Below, piece after piece: positions 24,251 to 35,384 of a stretch of DNA of 64,000 nt. This DNA is from Calliphora vicina (Eukaryota; Arthropoda; Insecta; Diptera; Calliphoridae). The translations under genes were made by a program, and so were the position numbers. The stretch is taken from positions 12,155,701 through 12,219,700 of the forward strand of contig NC_088783.1 in NCBI RefSeq assembly GCF_958450345.1. Direction: 5' to 3'. The notes beneath the pieces are model-generated. The model did no database searches. It was given only the letters and a program-made list of their open reading frames with translations, and was not told the DNA's origin. Position 1 is the first letter of the stretch, and each line of letters begins with the position of its first letter.

Positions 24251-24722
24251 TTAATTATACAGACACCCTTTAAAAGTTGTTGCTATTGTATTTGTATGTA
24301 TCTAGTACATCTTACTGGCGTTGTTGTTTAAAAGTTTCTAATTTAATATTCTTTATGCACAAGTACTTATAGAATTTACACATTATTTTCAGTTATTTTT
24401 TCTATACAAAAAGACAACAACAACAAAAAACATCCAATCAATCACATGTCAATCGTGGGAAGTTTACAATCAAATTATAATCATACACATCCATCCAACC
24501 ATACAAAAACACATTGAAAAACTTACAAACACTGGCAAATATTGGCAATTGTTATAACAAGAAATTTCCATAAAATTGAAAATTCAGTTTACAAAATTGT
24601 TAGCACCCTCTTTATTGTTAAACAACAAAAACCAAACTAAATTTTCTTTGTTAGGCAGTAGTAATGCCAACTTTAGTTGAATATTAGCAACTATGACAAG
24701 GACTAAAAAGTTTTGTATACTA
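24251..24722. other. Non-coding DNA
   Basis: CAACAAC- and CAT/ACA-rich sequence only. Confidence 0.4.
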
Positions 24723-24918
24723 CACAGAGAAATCGAATTTGTTGCCAATCGAATGATTCTGCCTTAGATACCGAATTTTACAGTTTTGGCTACCAAACTT
24801 GGGTTGCCTCAACTGAAACTCTTCTTTATCAAATAACTTTCTGTCGATATAACCGAAAAATTCGCAACATTCGATTGGTAACTAATTCGGTTGCTGCTAC
24901 GAATCTCTTTTCTCTGTG
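24723..24918. mobile_element. MITE, CACAGAG family, complete
   Basis: Left end cacagagaaatcgaatttg and right end cgaatctcttttctctgtg are inverted. The flanks are TA (24721-24722 and 24919-24920), the target duplication of Tc1/mariner-type elements. 196 bp, non-coding. Related copies lie at 12107-12344 and 28966-29160. Confidence 0.8.
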
Positions 24919-25004
24919 TATTCTTAACATTTTATAAGGATTTTTTATGAACGTTTATAATTGAATTTGAAAGTGTTTTTATTTTATTTAATTTGACAGG
25001 TAAT

Positions 25005-25560
25005 CTAGCGTGAAGACAATTGACACTTAAGTGTCTCTAAGTAACCTAGAAGTGGTACAATCTGATTTTATTCAAATTTTGTTGATATAATTCTCATACA
25101 GTTTATTTTCTTTTTGCTTAAATATTCTGGCATCTCATGCTACATAACGTGAAATCAATTGTAACTTTAGTGTCTCTTAGTAACCTAGAGTGTAGTCACT
25201 ATAAACGATTATTTTGTATTGAACTTTAAAAAGTAGTTTTTGTACCCATCAGAAATAATCTATTGGAGAGTGGTCGGATAAAGGTTTGTTTACTGGACTT
25301 TCTATGAGATGTCTTTTTAACTATTATATGTTATAACCGTTATATGTTCAAAATAATAGTTATATAGCTGATCAAGTAACCAGTTAGTTAGTTAGCTAGC
25401 TAGTAAGGTAACTGACTCTATGTAACCGATATGTGAATCCAAGGCGTTGACTATTTTGTACCAGTCCCATTGTAATACAAAAGGGTCAATTGACTCCCTG
25501 CTTAGGACATGCACGTGTTAAAATAACTAGTCACGTAGCTAGTTATGTAACTGTTATCAT
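25005..25560 (-). repeat. Long dispersed repeat (copy 1)
   Basis: Inverse of 48640-49010. Shared marks are ctctaagtaacctag, gatcaagtaacc and aataactagtcacgtagcta, in reversed order. An internal block (gtgtctc-taagtaacctag) occurs twice here, near 25030 and 25165. No coding potential. Confidence 0.65.
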
Positions 25561-25565
25561 CCTAT

Positions 25566-25747
25566 GGGTACTGCTACACGTACAATATATATTGTGATAT
25601 TTGGATCGCGATCCATTATTATGCATTACGAAAAATTATGTTATTCTGCGATTTGGATAGCGATCCATCAATACTGCATGCTACACATTCAATAAATATC
25701 GCGATATTGGATCGCGGTCAATATATATTGGACGTGTAGCAGTGCCC
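25566..25747. mobile_element. MITE with GATCGCGATC palindromes
   Basis: Inverted ends actgctacacgtacaatata and atattggacgtgtagcagt. Inside, TGGATCGCGATCCA-like palindromes appear three times (about 25600, 25657, 25712). 182 bp, non-coding. Confidence 0.7.
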
Positions 25748-26082
25748 TAATAATGGGAAAAATCACTAATTCGGGACAGTCACCAAGAACTGCTAAGAAT
25801 TCACACCAAGAAAATATGTATGAACCTTACATTTTTCTCAGTTTAATTTCATTATTTACATAGGCAGTCAGTTGTTGTTGGTTTTTATTAGTTTCCCTTT
25901 CAAACTTATATTATTAATTTTATAAACAAAATAATGTCAATAAAGTTCTTTTGTGTTAGTTTCAGTTTTTGATGGAAGGGCAACAAAAAATCAATAACAT
26001 TTTATATCCACCTCTTATGGAGAACAACGTTGAATGAATATTTTACAAATTAAAAGTTTTCAGTTTGTTTAAGAAAATTTTA
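25748..26082. other. Non-coding DNA
   Basis: Nothing recognised. Confidence 0.4.
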
Positions 26083-26503
26083 CGAGGGTAGGTCCGCGAA
26101 TTTTGAATTTCCCGACAACAATGCCTGTCAACAGGCATCTGTCAGTTGAGTCCTGTCATATGTCTCATTTGGTTTGTGTTTGACTGCCATTGATAGCAGA
26201 CTACCTAGTGACTTGAGGAGAAATTGTAATATAGTGAATTTCGTCTTATTAAGCATTAAAAAACATCACTCAAATAAAGGCTCAGCTGGATAAATACTAT
26301 GGAAGCTCTGCACCATCAATTTCAATGGTATAAAAGTGATTTACTGAATTTCATTGTGACCGTACAAGGGATAACCAAATTGGAGAAACCTTGAACAAAG
26401 TGCATAGAGCTCAAAGTGCATAGAGCTTGAAAAATAAAAAAAAGTTTTTATACAAAAACCTGTGTTTCATTAAAAAAAACACGGACTTTTCAACTCACCC
26501 TCG
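26083..26503 (+). mobile_element. Internally deleted mariner with both ends
   Basis: The left end cgagggtaggtccgcg and right end tcaactcaccctcg are inverted, with TA on both sides. It contains the mariner leader and the start of the coding region (gaatttcgtctta, aaataaaggctcagctgg, tttcattgtgaccgtacaag), then jumps to the 3' tail. Transposase-less, MITE-like derivative of the irritans-like lineage. Confidence 0.8.
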
Positions 26504-26505
26504 TA

Positions 26506-26943
26506 TTTAAAGGACAAAATAGGATTTTACTCCATGCTAAAGTGTGTCAGTTTGCCATTGTTCATGTTGAATATCCACATAAAAAATGGTACGTTTCTGT
26601 TTGCACACACAATGAAATTTCATATAAAAAAGTTTATTTGACATCACTCCCTTCAGCGTTGCTAATTTAGCGCTTTTAAAATCATCCACTTAACGTTTCA
26701 CTTTGAAAAATTTTTAATTTAATTTTGTTAAAATGGCAATCTTTTATCTTAAAATTTATCTTAACCAACAACTAAGGTAACGTAGTGGCCCCAGAGCTCC
26801 TGTACAACTGGGTGCCATTAATAAAAATGTTTTTTCAATAATCCTGATGTTAGGAATGTATTTATATTTCTGCTTTCTGAGCTGTCAATGTTAACACTTG
26901 TCACTAGTTAACATACATATACAGCGAGTGACAATAATAAAAA
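26506..26943. other. Non-coding DNA
   Basis: Nothing recognised. Confidence 0.4.
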
Positions 26944-27110
26944 TTCCATGTAAAAACTCAACATTTGGGAGGAAGACCTAGTAAAACTACTCAAAGACAA
27001 GCTAATTTAATAGCAAGAGAGTTTAAGGAATTCCCAAAAATGACTCCCCTGAAGGTTATCAATAATCTGAAAATGGAAATTAGTTCTCGAACAGGGCAAA
27101 TGAGGTTCGT
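26944..27110 (+). pseudogene. Tc1-like transposase N-terminal fragment
   Basis: Reads GGRPSKTTQRQANLIAREFK, then FPKMTPLKVINNLKMEISSR: the N-terminal Tc1 DNA-binding region, closely like 1950-2055. It runs directly into an inverted mariner piece, so the 84-codon ORF at 26965-27219 is a chimera and not a gene. Confidence 0.75.
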
Positions 27111-27315
27111 CTTGGCTTGGCTTTCAGACATACAAAATATTCCTTCAAGGTCAATTCGTATGGATGAATCCTGCTGTTCGCTAATGTTTTTAAATTACTG
27201 TTTGAGTAGCTCCCAATGATTTTGCAAGATCTTGTTGAGTTTGACAACTATCTTCATGGAGTAATGCCTCCAAATCTTGAGCTTCAAACTTTTATAGCTG
27301 GCCTGAATGGAATAC
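27111..27315 (-). pseudogene. Mariner (MREVL-type) fragment
   Basis: Minus strand matches the N-terminal half of the second mariner lineage (tggaggcattactccatgaa, caaacagtaattt..., gcttgaaggaat). Truncated on both sides. Confidence 0.7.
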
Positions 27316-27349
27316 ATTCACCATAAGCTTTGGTGAGCAATCGATGCCC

Positions 27350-27400
27350 GAATTATATTGGTAATGGGTATATAGGATTCGGCACAGCTAAATCTTGTTT
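27350..27400 (+). mobile_element. Helitron 3' end fragment
   Basis: gggtatataggattcggcac followed by a decayed hairpin partner and cttgttt. Confidence 0.6.
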
Positions 27401-28230
27401 AAACTATTATATCCAGTTTTTTTAAATATTAAAATAAGTTTCTAAAAATAATAGAAAATAATCAATTTATATAATAAAAATCTTATTTAAATGTCAAGTA
27501 CCAGAACATAAAGAATAAGTTTTACTGAAAGAAAAATTCTGTCAAGTATTACTTGGAAATTGTTCAATTTACTTTCGGCCATCCTATATTTGTATTGTAT
27601 TCTACATCATCAAATAAATCCTGCCCACCATCCCCCCGGAAAATGGTAACATTCGTACAAACATGAATATCTAGCACAGTTTAACCAACATTATCATTTC
27701 CTTAGCATTTAACATTTCTTGTTAAAGGAACATCAATAAGAATAGAACATCATTATTAATATTGTTATACTAGATTCACATCATAATCATCGTCAGCGTC
27801 ATCATCATCATCATCTTCTTGATGTTTATAAGGACTATAGTTGTTGTATTTTGTTGTTGTTGTTATTGTTTTTGTTGTAAGTTCTAAGGAAGGAAACTGT
27901 CTCTTGTGTATCATCAACAAATTGGGCATGTTTCCAAAACAGTTTTATGCTTTTGGCATCATGCTGATATTGTTGTTGTTCTTACTGTTGTTTTATTTAG
28001 ATTTTTATTGTTTTTGTATTTCTTTCTTATTACTGTTGTTTCTACTGTTGTTTGTGTTGTTGTGATTTGCAGAGAAAGCATTCGAAGGACCTTGAGTGAT
28101 GTCAACTTTAAACATTTTAATACAAACAGTATAAAAAATCAACGACGACCAAGTAAAATATTATTTTCACATTTATATGTATTTTGATCTAGAATATTTA
28201 TTGTTGTTTTTATTGTCCTACATTATGTAT
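27401..28230. other. Simple-repeat-rich DNA
   Basis: ATC/TCA triplet run near 27790-27825 and TTG/TTA-rich runs at 27840-28065. The ORFs there (Leu/Phe/Val-rich) are products of these runs. Confidence 0.5.
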
Positions 28231-29345
28231 TAGGTTGGTCCCAAAATGAAGGTTCTCAATGTCAGTTAAGTTTCAAAATATTACATTATGCTACTAAATG
28301 AAATAAATCTTAATTTTGTAGGGTACATATCTTTCATTTATTCTCACTTAGCTATTGAACAATATAGTGCAAACAACGAAGTTTTTTTTTCGAAAATGTC
28401 GATTTTTGTACCAACGAATCATCATATGCGGGAAGTTTTGCTTTACTTCTTTAATTTGAAAAAAGTGCTCATCAATGCAAACAATTCTGCGAGTAGCAGC
28501 ATTCATCCAAAAATATTGAAATTGTGTACCATACGAATATAAGCAGACAGACCTTGAAAGACGATTTTGCATGTCCGAAATGATGCTTGAATGCTATAGA
28601 AGAACCGAATCATTACTTGCGATGAAAAATGGATCCATTACAATAACCCGAAGCTTAAGAGATCGTGTCCGACCAACCAGCCGAATCGATACAAATGTCA
28701 AATATCCATGGCGTTAAGGAAATTATTTGCATTTGGTGGGAGCAAATCTGACCAGACCATCACAAAGAACCTGTAGAGGAACCTGAAGTCAGCATTGGCC
28801 GAAAAACGCCCTGAATATGCGGCCAGATATGAAACCGTAATACTTATTCCATCATGACAACGTTCGGCCACATGTTGCAATATCTGTTAAAAAGTATTTA
28901 GAATTAAGTGTTTGGGAAGTTTTGTCTCACTCCCTTTATAGTCCAGAAAGTGCCCCGTCTGACTACACAGAGAAAACGTATTCGTAGTGGCAACCGAATC
29001 TATTGATAATCGAATGATTCGGTTACACACATTAGATTTTTCTGTTTTAACAACAGAAAACGGAAAAATAAGGAAGAATTTCGATTAAAGCAACCAAACT
29101 TTTGTTACCCCTTCTAAAATTTTGTAGCCACAAGTGTAAAATTCGGTCACTAAGGTAGAATATTTGTTTCGATCGATGCGGAAAGCTCTCTCTAAGATAC
29201 GCTTCACTTTGGAACAGAGTATCCGATATCGGCTTGATTAGTTCTTGGCCTTAAAAGATGAGGAATTATTTTGGCTTGGAATCCATATGTTGCCAGAAAG
29301 ATGGGAAAAGGTCTTTCTTTGATCACGATCTTATATTTTTTTTGG
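28231..29345 (+). pseudogene. Mariner (MREVL-type) transposase, broken
   Basis: Begins with the probable inverted end taggttggtcccaaaatg. Coding blocks in order: HHMREVLLYFFNLKK; the ERRFCMSEMMLECY region near 28570; the first catalytic Asp block IITCDEKWIHYNNPK; an HHD-NVRPHV remnant near 28860 with the second catalytic Asp; then the YSPES-APSDY block, split by a MITE at 28966-29160, and the C-terminal FLASKDEELFWLGIH-like tail. Several frameshifts and an internal deletion after the N-terminal region. Confidence 0.85.
28966..29160. mobile_element. MITE, CACAGAG family, nested in mariner
   Basis: Starts cacagagaaaacgtattcg directly after TA (28964-28965), splitting the mariner block that should read ...GACTAC-ATTTGTT.... 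The right end (ctaaggtagaa) is decayed but is followed by TA. Confidence 0.7.
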
Positions 29346-29409
29346 GAATATCGGCTAATATCTTCTGAATTTGAGCTCATGCTGAGTCATATTATACTTA
29401 TTATTTCTA

Positions 29410-29601
29410 AAAACTGATTGAGACTGAAATACTGTTCTCTTTTCGGATGAATCCAAATACAAGACGGCCAAAGGGAAAGATACTAGACCCCAAGTAAACA
29501 AACAAGATAGTCAAGTTTAGCGGTGTCAATTGATTGATATCTGGCGATTGAGTAGCCCACTTGAAAACACTTAACTCATTGGATTGTAACCATTCGGTTA
29601 C
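29410..29601. pseudogene. Tc1-like transposase pieces in both orientations
   Basis: Plus strand 29430-29530 reads LFSDESKYK, then AKGKDTRPQV (catalytic Asp region and the block also seen at 18.2 kb). Minus strand 29600-29520 reads WLQSNELSVFKWATQSPDIN, the pre-DE block. The opposite orientations mean the copy is rearranged. Confidence 0.65.
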
Positions 29602-30268
29602 AAACAAGTAAGAGAGCTATATTCGGCTGTGCCGAATCTTATATTCACCAAATTATACTTAAAAATATTTTTTTTTTTTTAAATATTTTTATTTAAACAA
29701 AATCAAATTTTTTTTTTAATGTTTTAAAATTTTTTAAAAAATTTTTTTTTTCCAAATTATTTTTTAATTTTTTTTAAAAAATGTTTTTTCAAAATTTTTT
29801 TTTTTAAATTTCTTTAATTAATTTTTTGGAAAAAGAATTTATGACAAAAAAAAAATTTTTTGAAAAAAAAATTCGGGTTAAAAAATATTTTTTCCCGATT
29901 TTGACCCATTGTATGTCCAACTTACTATGGTCTTATATACGTCGTTGCAAAGGATATAGGTCAAAAATAGGTCAAAAATTGAGGTTGTCCTAGTTTTTTC
30001 CTTATATCTCAGCCATTTGTCGACCGATTTTCTCGATTTTAAATAGCGACCGAGCCGGAGATATTGATGTATGAATCGTGTATGTAAGTTATTTGGGGGC
30101 TTCGGAAAGTTGATTTCAACACACAGACGGACATGGCTATATCGATTCCGCTATCTATAACGATCCAGAATATATATACTTTATGTGGTCGCAAATGAAA
30201 AATGTGGAAATTACAAACGGAATGACAAACTTATATATACCCTTGCCACTCATGGTGAAGGGTATAAT
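29602..30268 (-). mobile_element. DINE-1/mini-me-like Helitron, full length
   Basis: Reverse orientation. Hairpin attcggc-tgt-gccgaat at 29621-29637 near the 3' end, A/T-rich centre, the tatctcagccatttgtcg block, gacggacatggctatatcg, and terminal ccactcatggtgaagggtat. No coding capacity. Confidence 0.88.
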
Positions 30269-31130
30269 TAGAGGTGTCGCCAACTTTTTTGGTTCCATTC
30301 AAATTGGTGCTTCCTACTATATTTACGTACAATACATATTTAATTATGGCAAGAAATTTCTATACAAAATTTTTGTTGTCCTTTATTTTACTAGAAACAT
30401 CCTTTTTCTAATTTATTTTATATTTTTTTCTTCATTGCAAAGTGTTTAAAGTAGATTATTTTATTTTCTTTTATTCTAGCTTGAGGACAGTCATTCAAAA
30501 GAATGCTTAAAAATTTATGACTGTAAAAATAAGCAAGCTTTATTTCTATCACTGTTATAAATAAATATATTATAAAGCTTAGAATTGAATCCTTTAAAGT
30601 TTGTGTGAGGTATGAGGTTAATTTAATTCAGGGTAATATATGAATGTGATTTTTAAAATCTCTTCCTTCGTTGATTTTATTATTATATACCGCTTTGCCC
30701 TTCGCTCTCTCTCTCTGCTGTTTCGTTTCATGTTGGTTTTTTATTTTGTTTTGTTTGTGCAAAATGACAATGACATTGACCCATATTATCCTTCCTGTCA
30801 CATACGTATGTGGCCCAAATGAAATTAATTGTTACTGCTGTAGTTTTGTGCAGCTACAAATGGGCTTTAAACAAAAAACTATTTTTCAACCAGTGAAATA
30901 CTCGTAGATACAAAATAGTATCACAGCGAGAGTGTTGCTAGTTTTTCAATTTACCCATGTACGTGCATTTAACAGGGATGGCAAATTCCGAATTATAGAA
31001 ATTGTGCTCCCATTAAAATGCATTTTCTGCATTATTTGAGAAATAGTTTCAAAAAGTCTCATAAGTTGTTTAAGTGTTTTATAAAACTCATTCAAGTTAT
31101 TTTCAAACTTTAAAGTGTTAAACATTTAAA
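30269..31130. other. Non-coding DNA
   Basis: Hydrophobic ORFs at 30640-30907 overlap each other and lack domains; not called. Confidence 0.4.
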
Positions 31131-31490
31131 GTGACAACAATCTAGGTTACTTAGAGACACTAAAGTGACAACTGACTTCACGCTAGGTTATATGGGATGT
31201 CAGTATACTTCAACTAAAAGAAAATAAACTGTATGAGAACTATATCAACATAATTTTTATAAAACCAGTTTGTGCTAATTACTCACAAAAAAATGTAAAA
31301 TAAATGTTTAAGTGACTACACTCTAGATTACTTAGAGACACTTAAGTGACAATTGTGACAAACGCTAGACTACCTTCGATGTATAAAATAACCAATTAAC
31401 TTATCTCTGCACTACAACTAGCACATACATGTCAAATGACCCAAAATATATAAATTAGTGACAATACATTGACTACTTCCTCAACTACTG
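31131..31490 (+). repeat. Long dispersed repeat (copy 2)
   Basis: Shares tctaggttacttagagacac, gattacttagagacact and gcactacaactagcacata with the copies at 25 kb and 49 kb. It includes two forms of the gttacttagagacact block. Confidence 0.65.
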
Positions 31491-32156
31491 GGTTATTTTT
31501 GGAAACAAATAAAATGTTTACTTTTTGACACATTTAGTAACCATTTTATAACATTATATCACATCTTGGTATTCCATCTCTGACCTACATGTTCAACAAA
31601 TACAGCTCAGGTGTTGTTCTTCTAGTCATTTGGAGAATATTAAAATGTATGGTTCCATTAAATTGCGCATTTTATGTTCATGGCTGCTGTTCATTTCATT
31701 TTATTTTCTTTTTTCCTTTCATTTGTCCTTTTTTTCTAGATTTTTTTTTAACCGTATAAATAGTAGAGTGTAGAAAGCGAACCAGTCATTTGATATTTAA
31801 AGAATGCAATTTCATTTTATTGTTCTTGTTTTGTGAGGCATAAAATGTATTTCGATTTAATTTATTTGCTGTAGTTGAAAGAAAACTTAATTTAAGACCT
31901 AAATTTAAATCAATGAAATTTAATAAATTTGTGGAAAATTTTAAAAAATTTTTAAGTGTTTGAAATTAGTAAATAAAAATGGTTGACACCAACTTTAGAT
32001 TTTAGGGGTATTTCAAAATTTCGAACCTGGACTTTAACTTACACTAATTGAATCGTTTATTTCAAAAACCAGTCAAGCAACAAAAAAATCCAAGATTTAA
32101 TTATTGGGCGATTCTTTAAAAAGTTAATTTTTCATTTTACTTTTAAAGTTTTTAAT
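31491..32156. other. Non-coding DNA
   Basis: Nothing recognised. Confidence 0.4.
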
Positions 32157-32282
32157 CAGTCCAATTATGAATAAAAAATTCCGCGGGAGTTTGTTCCCCG
32201 GGAGTTTTTTCCCATTGAATTTGTATAGGAAAAATGAGAAAAGGGGAAAACTCCCGGGGAATTTTTATTCATAATTGGGCTG
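32157..32282. mobile_element. Short hairpin MITE
   Basis: Left cagtccaattatgaat...ttcc and right ggaatttttattcataattg are inverted over about 35 bp with a G/C core (ggagttt against aaactcc). 126 bp, non-coding. Confidence 0.75.
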
Positions 32283-32460
32283 AATAAAATTTTAATATTT
32301 TGTATGAAATTTACTAAGATGGCATTTTTTGCCAGGTAAAATCGGTATATCTACATCTCTGCAACTAATAACGTTAGAACCAAAAATCCAACATAATATG
32401 AATTTTTCCAAAAAATACTTTTTTTTAAAATAGTAGTATTTCTTCAAAAATATTACTAAC

Positions 32461-33290
32461 TTTTAAAAAAAGGAGTAGAAATACTACTTTTTTAAAAAAA
32501 GGAGTAGAAATTCTACTTTTTATAAAAAGTAGTAGAAATACTACTTTTTATAAAAAGTAGTAGAAATACTACTTTCTTATAAAAGGAGTAAAAATTCTAC
32601 TTTAAAATAAGTGTAGAAATACTACTTTAAAAAAGGAGTAGAAATACTACTTTTATTTTAAAAAAGGAGTAGAAATACTACTTTTTTAAAAAAAGAGTAA
32701 AAATACTACTTTTTTAAAAAAAGGAGTAGAAATACTAATTTAAAAAAGGCAGAAATACTACTTAAAAAAAGGAGTAGAAATATTACTTTTTAAAAAAAGG
32801 AGTAGAAATACTACTTTTTTAAAAAAAGGAGTAGAAATACTACTTTTTTTAAAAAAGGAGTAGAAATACAACTTTTTTTAAAAAAGTAGTAGAAATACTC
32901 CTTGTTTTAGAAAAAGTAGTAAAAATATTATTTTTTTTTTTAAAAAGGAGTAGAAATACAACTTTTTTTAAAAAAAGGAGTAGAAATACTACTTTTTTTA
33001 AAAAAGGAGTAGAAATATTACTTTTTTAAAAAAGGAGTAAAAATACTATTTTTTTAAAAAAAGGAGTAGAAATACTACTTTTCCTAAAAAAAGGAGTAGA
33101 AATACTATATTTTTTTTTAAAAAAGAGTAATAATACTTCTTTTTTAGAAAAAGGTGTAGAAATACTAATTTTTTAGAAAAAGGAGTAGATATACTTATAC
33201 TTTTTTTAAAAAAATAAATATTACTTTTTTAAAAAAGGAGTAGAAATACTACTTTTTTAAACAAGTAGTAGAAAGGAAGTGAAATACTAC
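32461..33290. repeat. ~30-bp AT-rich minisatellite, 28-30 units
   Basis: The unit is close to A-tract, ggagtagaaatactac, T-tract. Each unit carries the dyad GTAG-AAATA-CTAC flanked by A and T runs, so single strands could form hairpins. Divergence between units is moderate and no ORF is maintained. No transposon ends are seen at the borders. Confidence 0.9.
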
Positions 33291-34699
33291 ATCATAAAAA
33301 TATTTTTTATGTACAATAATAAGGCACATACTTTTTAGCGTAATAGTACACGCCGGGTATCCGCTTGTATTAAAATATTCCCAAAAAGGTCTAAATACTT
33401 TTACATACTTATTTCCAAACAATAAAAATTATATTGCGCAAATAATATTTGGAACATTTTGTCCTTAAATAAAATTTAATTAAAATATTTCTTAACTTTA
33501 CGCAATTTAAATTAATGAGCTCTCTAAAGAGCTCCGGATTATGAAATACATATGTAGATTTGAGAAAATTTAATATACAAAATAATAAAATTCCTGGAAT
33601 CAATGGTTCCAGTTCCATCCCGGAATTGAAATTTTAAATTTCATGATTGTGAAAACCACATCCAAATGTTTATCTTTTCATAATCTCCTCTCTCACTCTC
33701 TACAATTGCCACACGCATTTTATTGCCATATTGTTTAACCTCTCAAAAAAAAAACAAACAAGATGCCAGACCACAACCCCTCCCCTTTATGCCTTGACAT
33801 TATTTAAGTTATTAGAAATAAATTCTCAGTTGTCACATACAACCAATCGTACCTAAATAAATCTAAACTTATTAAAAATAAAAAAAAAACTTTATCCATA
33901 AAACTAAGATTATTTAGTTTAGCATAACCTTAAATCTTAGTGACTTATTGATTTTTGTTTTGTTTTTATTTCAAAACCAAAACTAATATTAAAAATAAAA
34001 AAAAGGTAATTTGTATGACTTTTTTGTTTCTGACCCATAAATTTAGTATGTGTTCGAGAACAGTTTTACAATTTACAACATTTTTTTTTTTGTTATTTTC
34101 CTGTAACCACAAAAACAATATTGAAAATAAAATTAATTTTATGCCTGACATGTGTTTTATATGGCACGTACTTATATGCCGGAGCCGTTTTCATGCATTT
34201 ATTTAAATAATGTTTTATTTCCAGTAATAAATTATTTAGAAAATGAAATACACGTTAATATAATTTTACACATACGTTGTTTATACTGTTGTTTATAAAA
34301 ACAACAACAACACAAACACATGATGACGTTATAATAAATTTGAAAATTTTGCTAATTTATTTGAAAAGGTAAATTTTAAGGAATTATTGTCAGAGATGAA
34401 GACAATGAAAAAGGAGATTGTGTCAATTTAAAGAATTTGTCAGGAAATTCATTAAGAAAAGTGAAATATTTGAGAGATTATGAGTTTTTGTAAATGTTTT
34501 GTTAATTATTTAACTGCATGTGTGGTATAGCTTTGATAAAGTTGTAAATGGTAGTTAAGAACAACCAGGTAAAATAAAGAAATTAAAGTACTTGATGGAT
34601 CTATTATTAAAATTTAATCCGATTTTTTTTTATAAAAAATCTGAAAAATCTATATAAAGAGTGAGTCAGAAAAAACTTATACCCACTATTCCAACCAAA
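33291..34699. other. Non-coding DNA
   Basis: AT-rich; ORFs at 33955-34206 are in overlapping frames on both strands and have no recognised domain. Confidence 0.4.
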
Positions 34700-35140
34700 A
34701 CTCATCCTTAGTCCAACAAATTATTATTTTTTTAATCAGGTTAGCTTTTAAGAATATGTCAGATATGATATTTTCTAAATTATCTGAAGGTTCATCGCAA
34801 GACTTGAACATTGAAAGAAAACCTGTATCAGGAAATAAAAGGTCTAACAGATATTGGCAAGACAAAATAAGTCGAAAAACAGCACCGAAAACTTCTATCA
34901 GAAAAGGAACTGGTAAAGTTAAATGCTCTGATTCTTTTGAGCGCAGAGCCAAAGCTAATGTTTGGTTGAAGTTGTATAAAGTTCGGAATCGTTCCAGATC
35001 GCAAAGCGGTAAAGAACGAGCGAAAAAATTAAATTGATGGATGATGAAATGTATGTACTGGTAGACTTTTCGCAATTTCCGGGTCCAAAATTTAATGAGG
35101 CTCAAGAACAATATCAAATTATATGGCAAACAAATTTAGA
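34700..35140 (+). pseudogene. Tc1/mariner-superfamily transposase N-terminal half (MDDE-Y type)
   Basis: Reads LSEGSSQDLNIERKPVSGNK, a helix-turn-helix linker pattern (GSLERKPGSG-like), SIRKGTGKVKCSD, then KERAKKLN, a frameshift and MDDEMYVLVDFSQFPG, which resembles the first catalytic Asp region (MDDETYV-DF-QLPGQ) of an insect IS630/Tc1/mariner clade. The catalytic domain stops soon after. The 147-codon minus ORF over the same bases is a shadow. Family assignment rests on remembered motifs. Confidence 0.6.
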
Positions 35141-35199
35141 AAAAACATTTTTTAAAAATTTTTTTAAGTTAATAGTTGGAAAAAATTGTATAAATAACA

Positions 35200-35365
35200 A
35201 ACATTTTTTTGGTGAAAACAAAAATTCGACATAAAAAAATATTTTTCCCGATTTTGACTCATTGTAGGTCCGATTTACTTTGGCCTTATATACGCCATTG
35301 CAAAGGTCTTTGAAATTTGTATTATTGTCTATATTAATAATCCAGATATAAATAAAAAAAATAGG
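35200..35365 (-). mobile_element. DINE-1/mini-me-like Helitron fragment
   Basis: Contains cccgattttgactcattgta, the cttatatacgccattgcaaa block and the attgtctatattaat block. Truncated on both sides. Confidence 0.75.
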
Positions 35366-35384
35366 TAAATGATTTTCCTTGGAA

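Noticed and set aside
26965..27219. 84-codon ORF starting MGGRPSKTTQRQ
   Set aside because: Chimera of a Tc1 fragment and an inverted mariner fragment.
27841..28187. Hydrophobic ORFs
   Set aside because: Encoded by TTG/TTA triplet runs in two overlapping frames.
30640..30907. Overlapping membrane-like ORFs
   Set aside because: Low-complexity T-rich sequence in two frames at once.
32461..33290. CRISPR-like array
   Set aside because: Units are contiguous with no unique spacers, the genome is eukaryotic and no cas gene is present.
34686..35129. 147-codon minus ORF, the longest unspliced ORF in the right part of the window
   Set aside because: Antisense shadow of a plus-strand transposase relic; hydrophobic, no domain.
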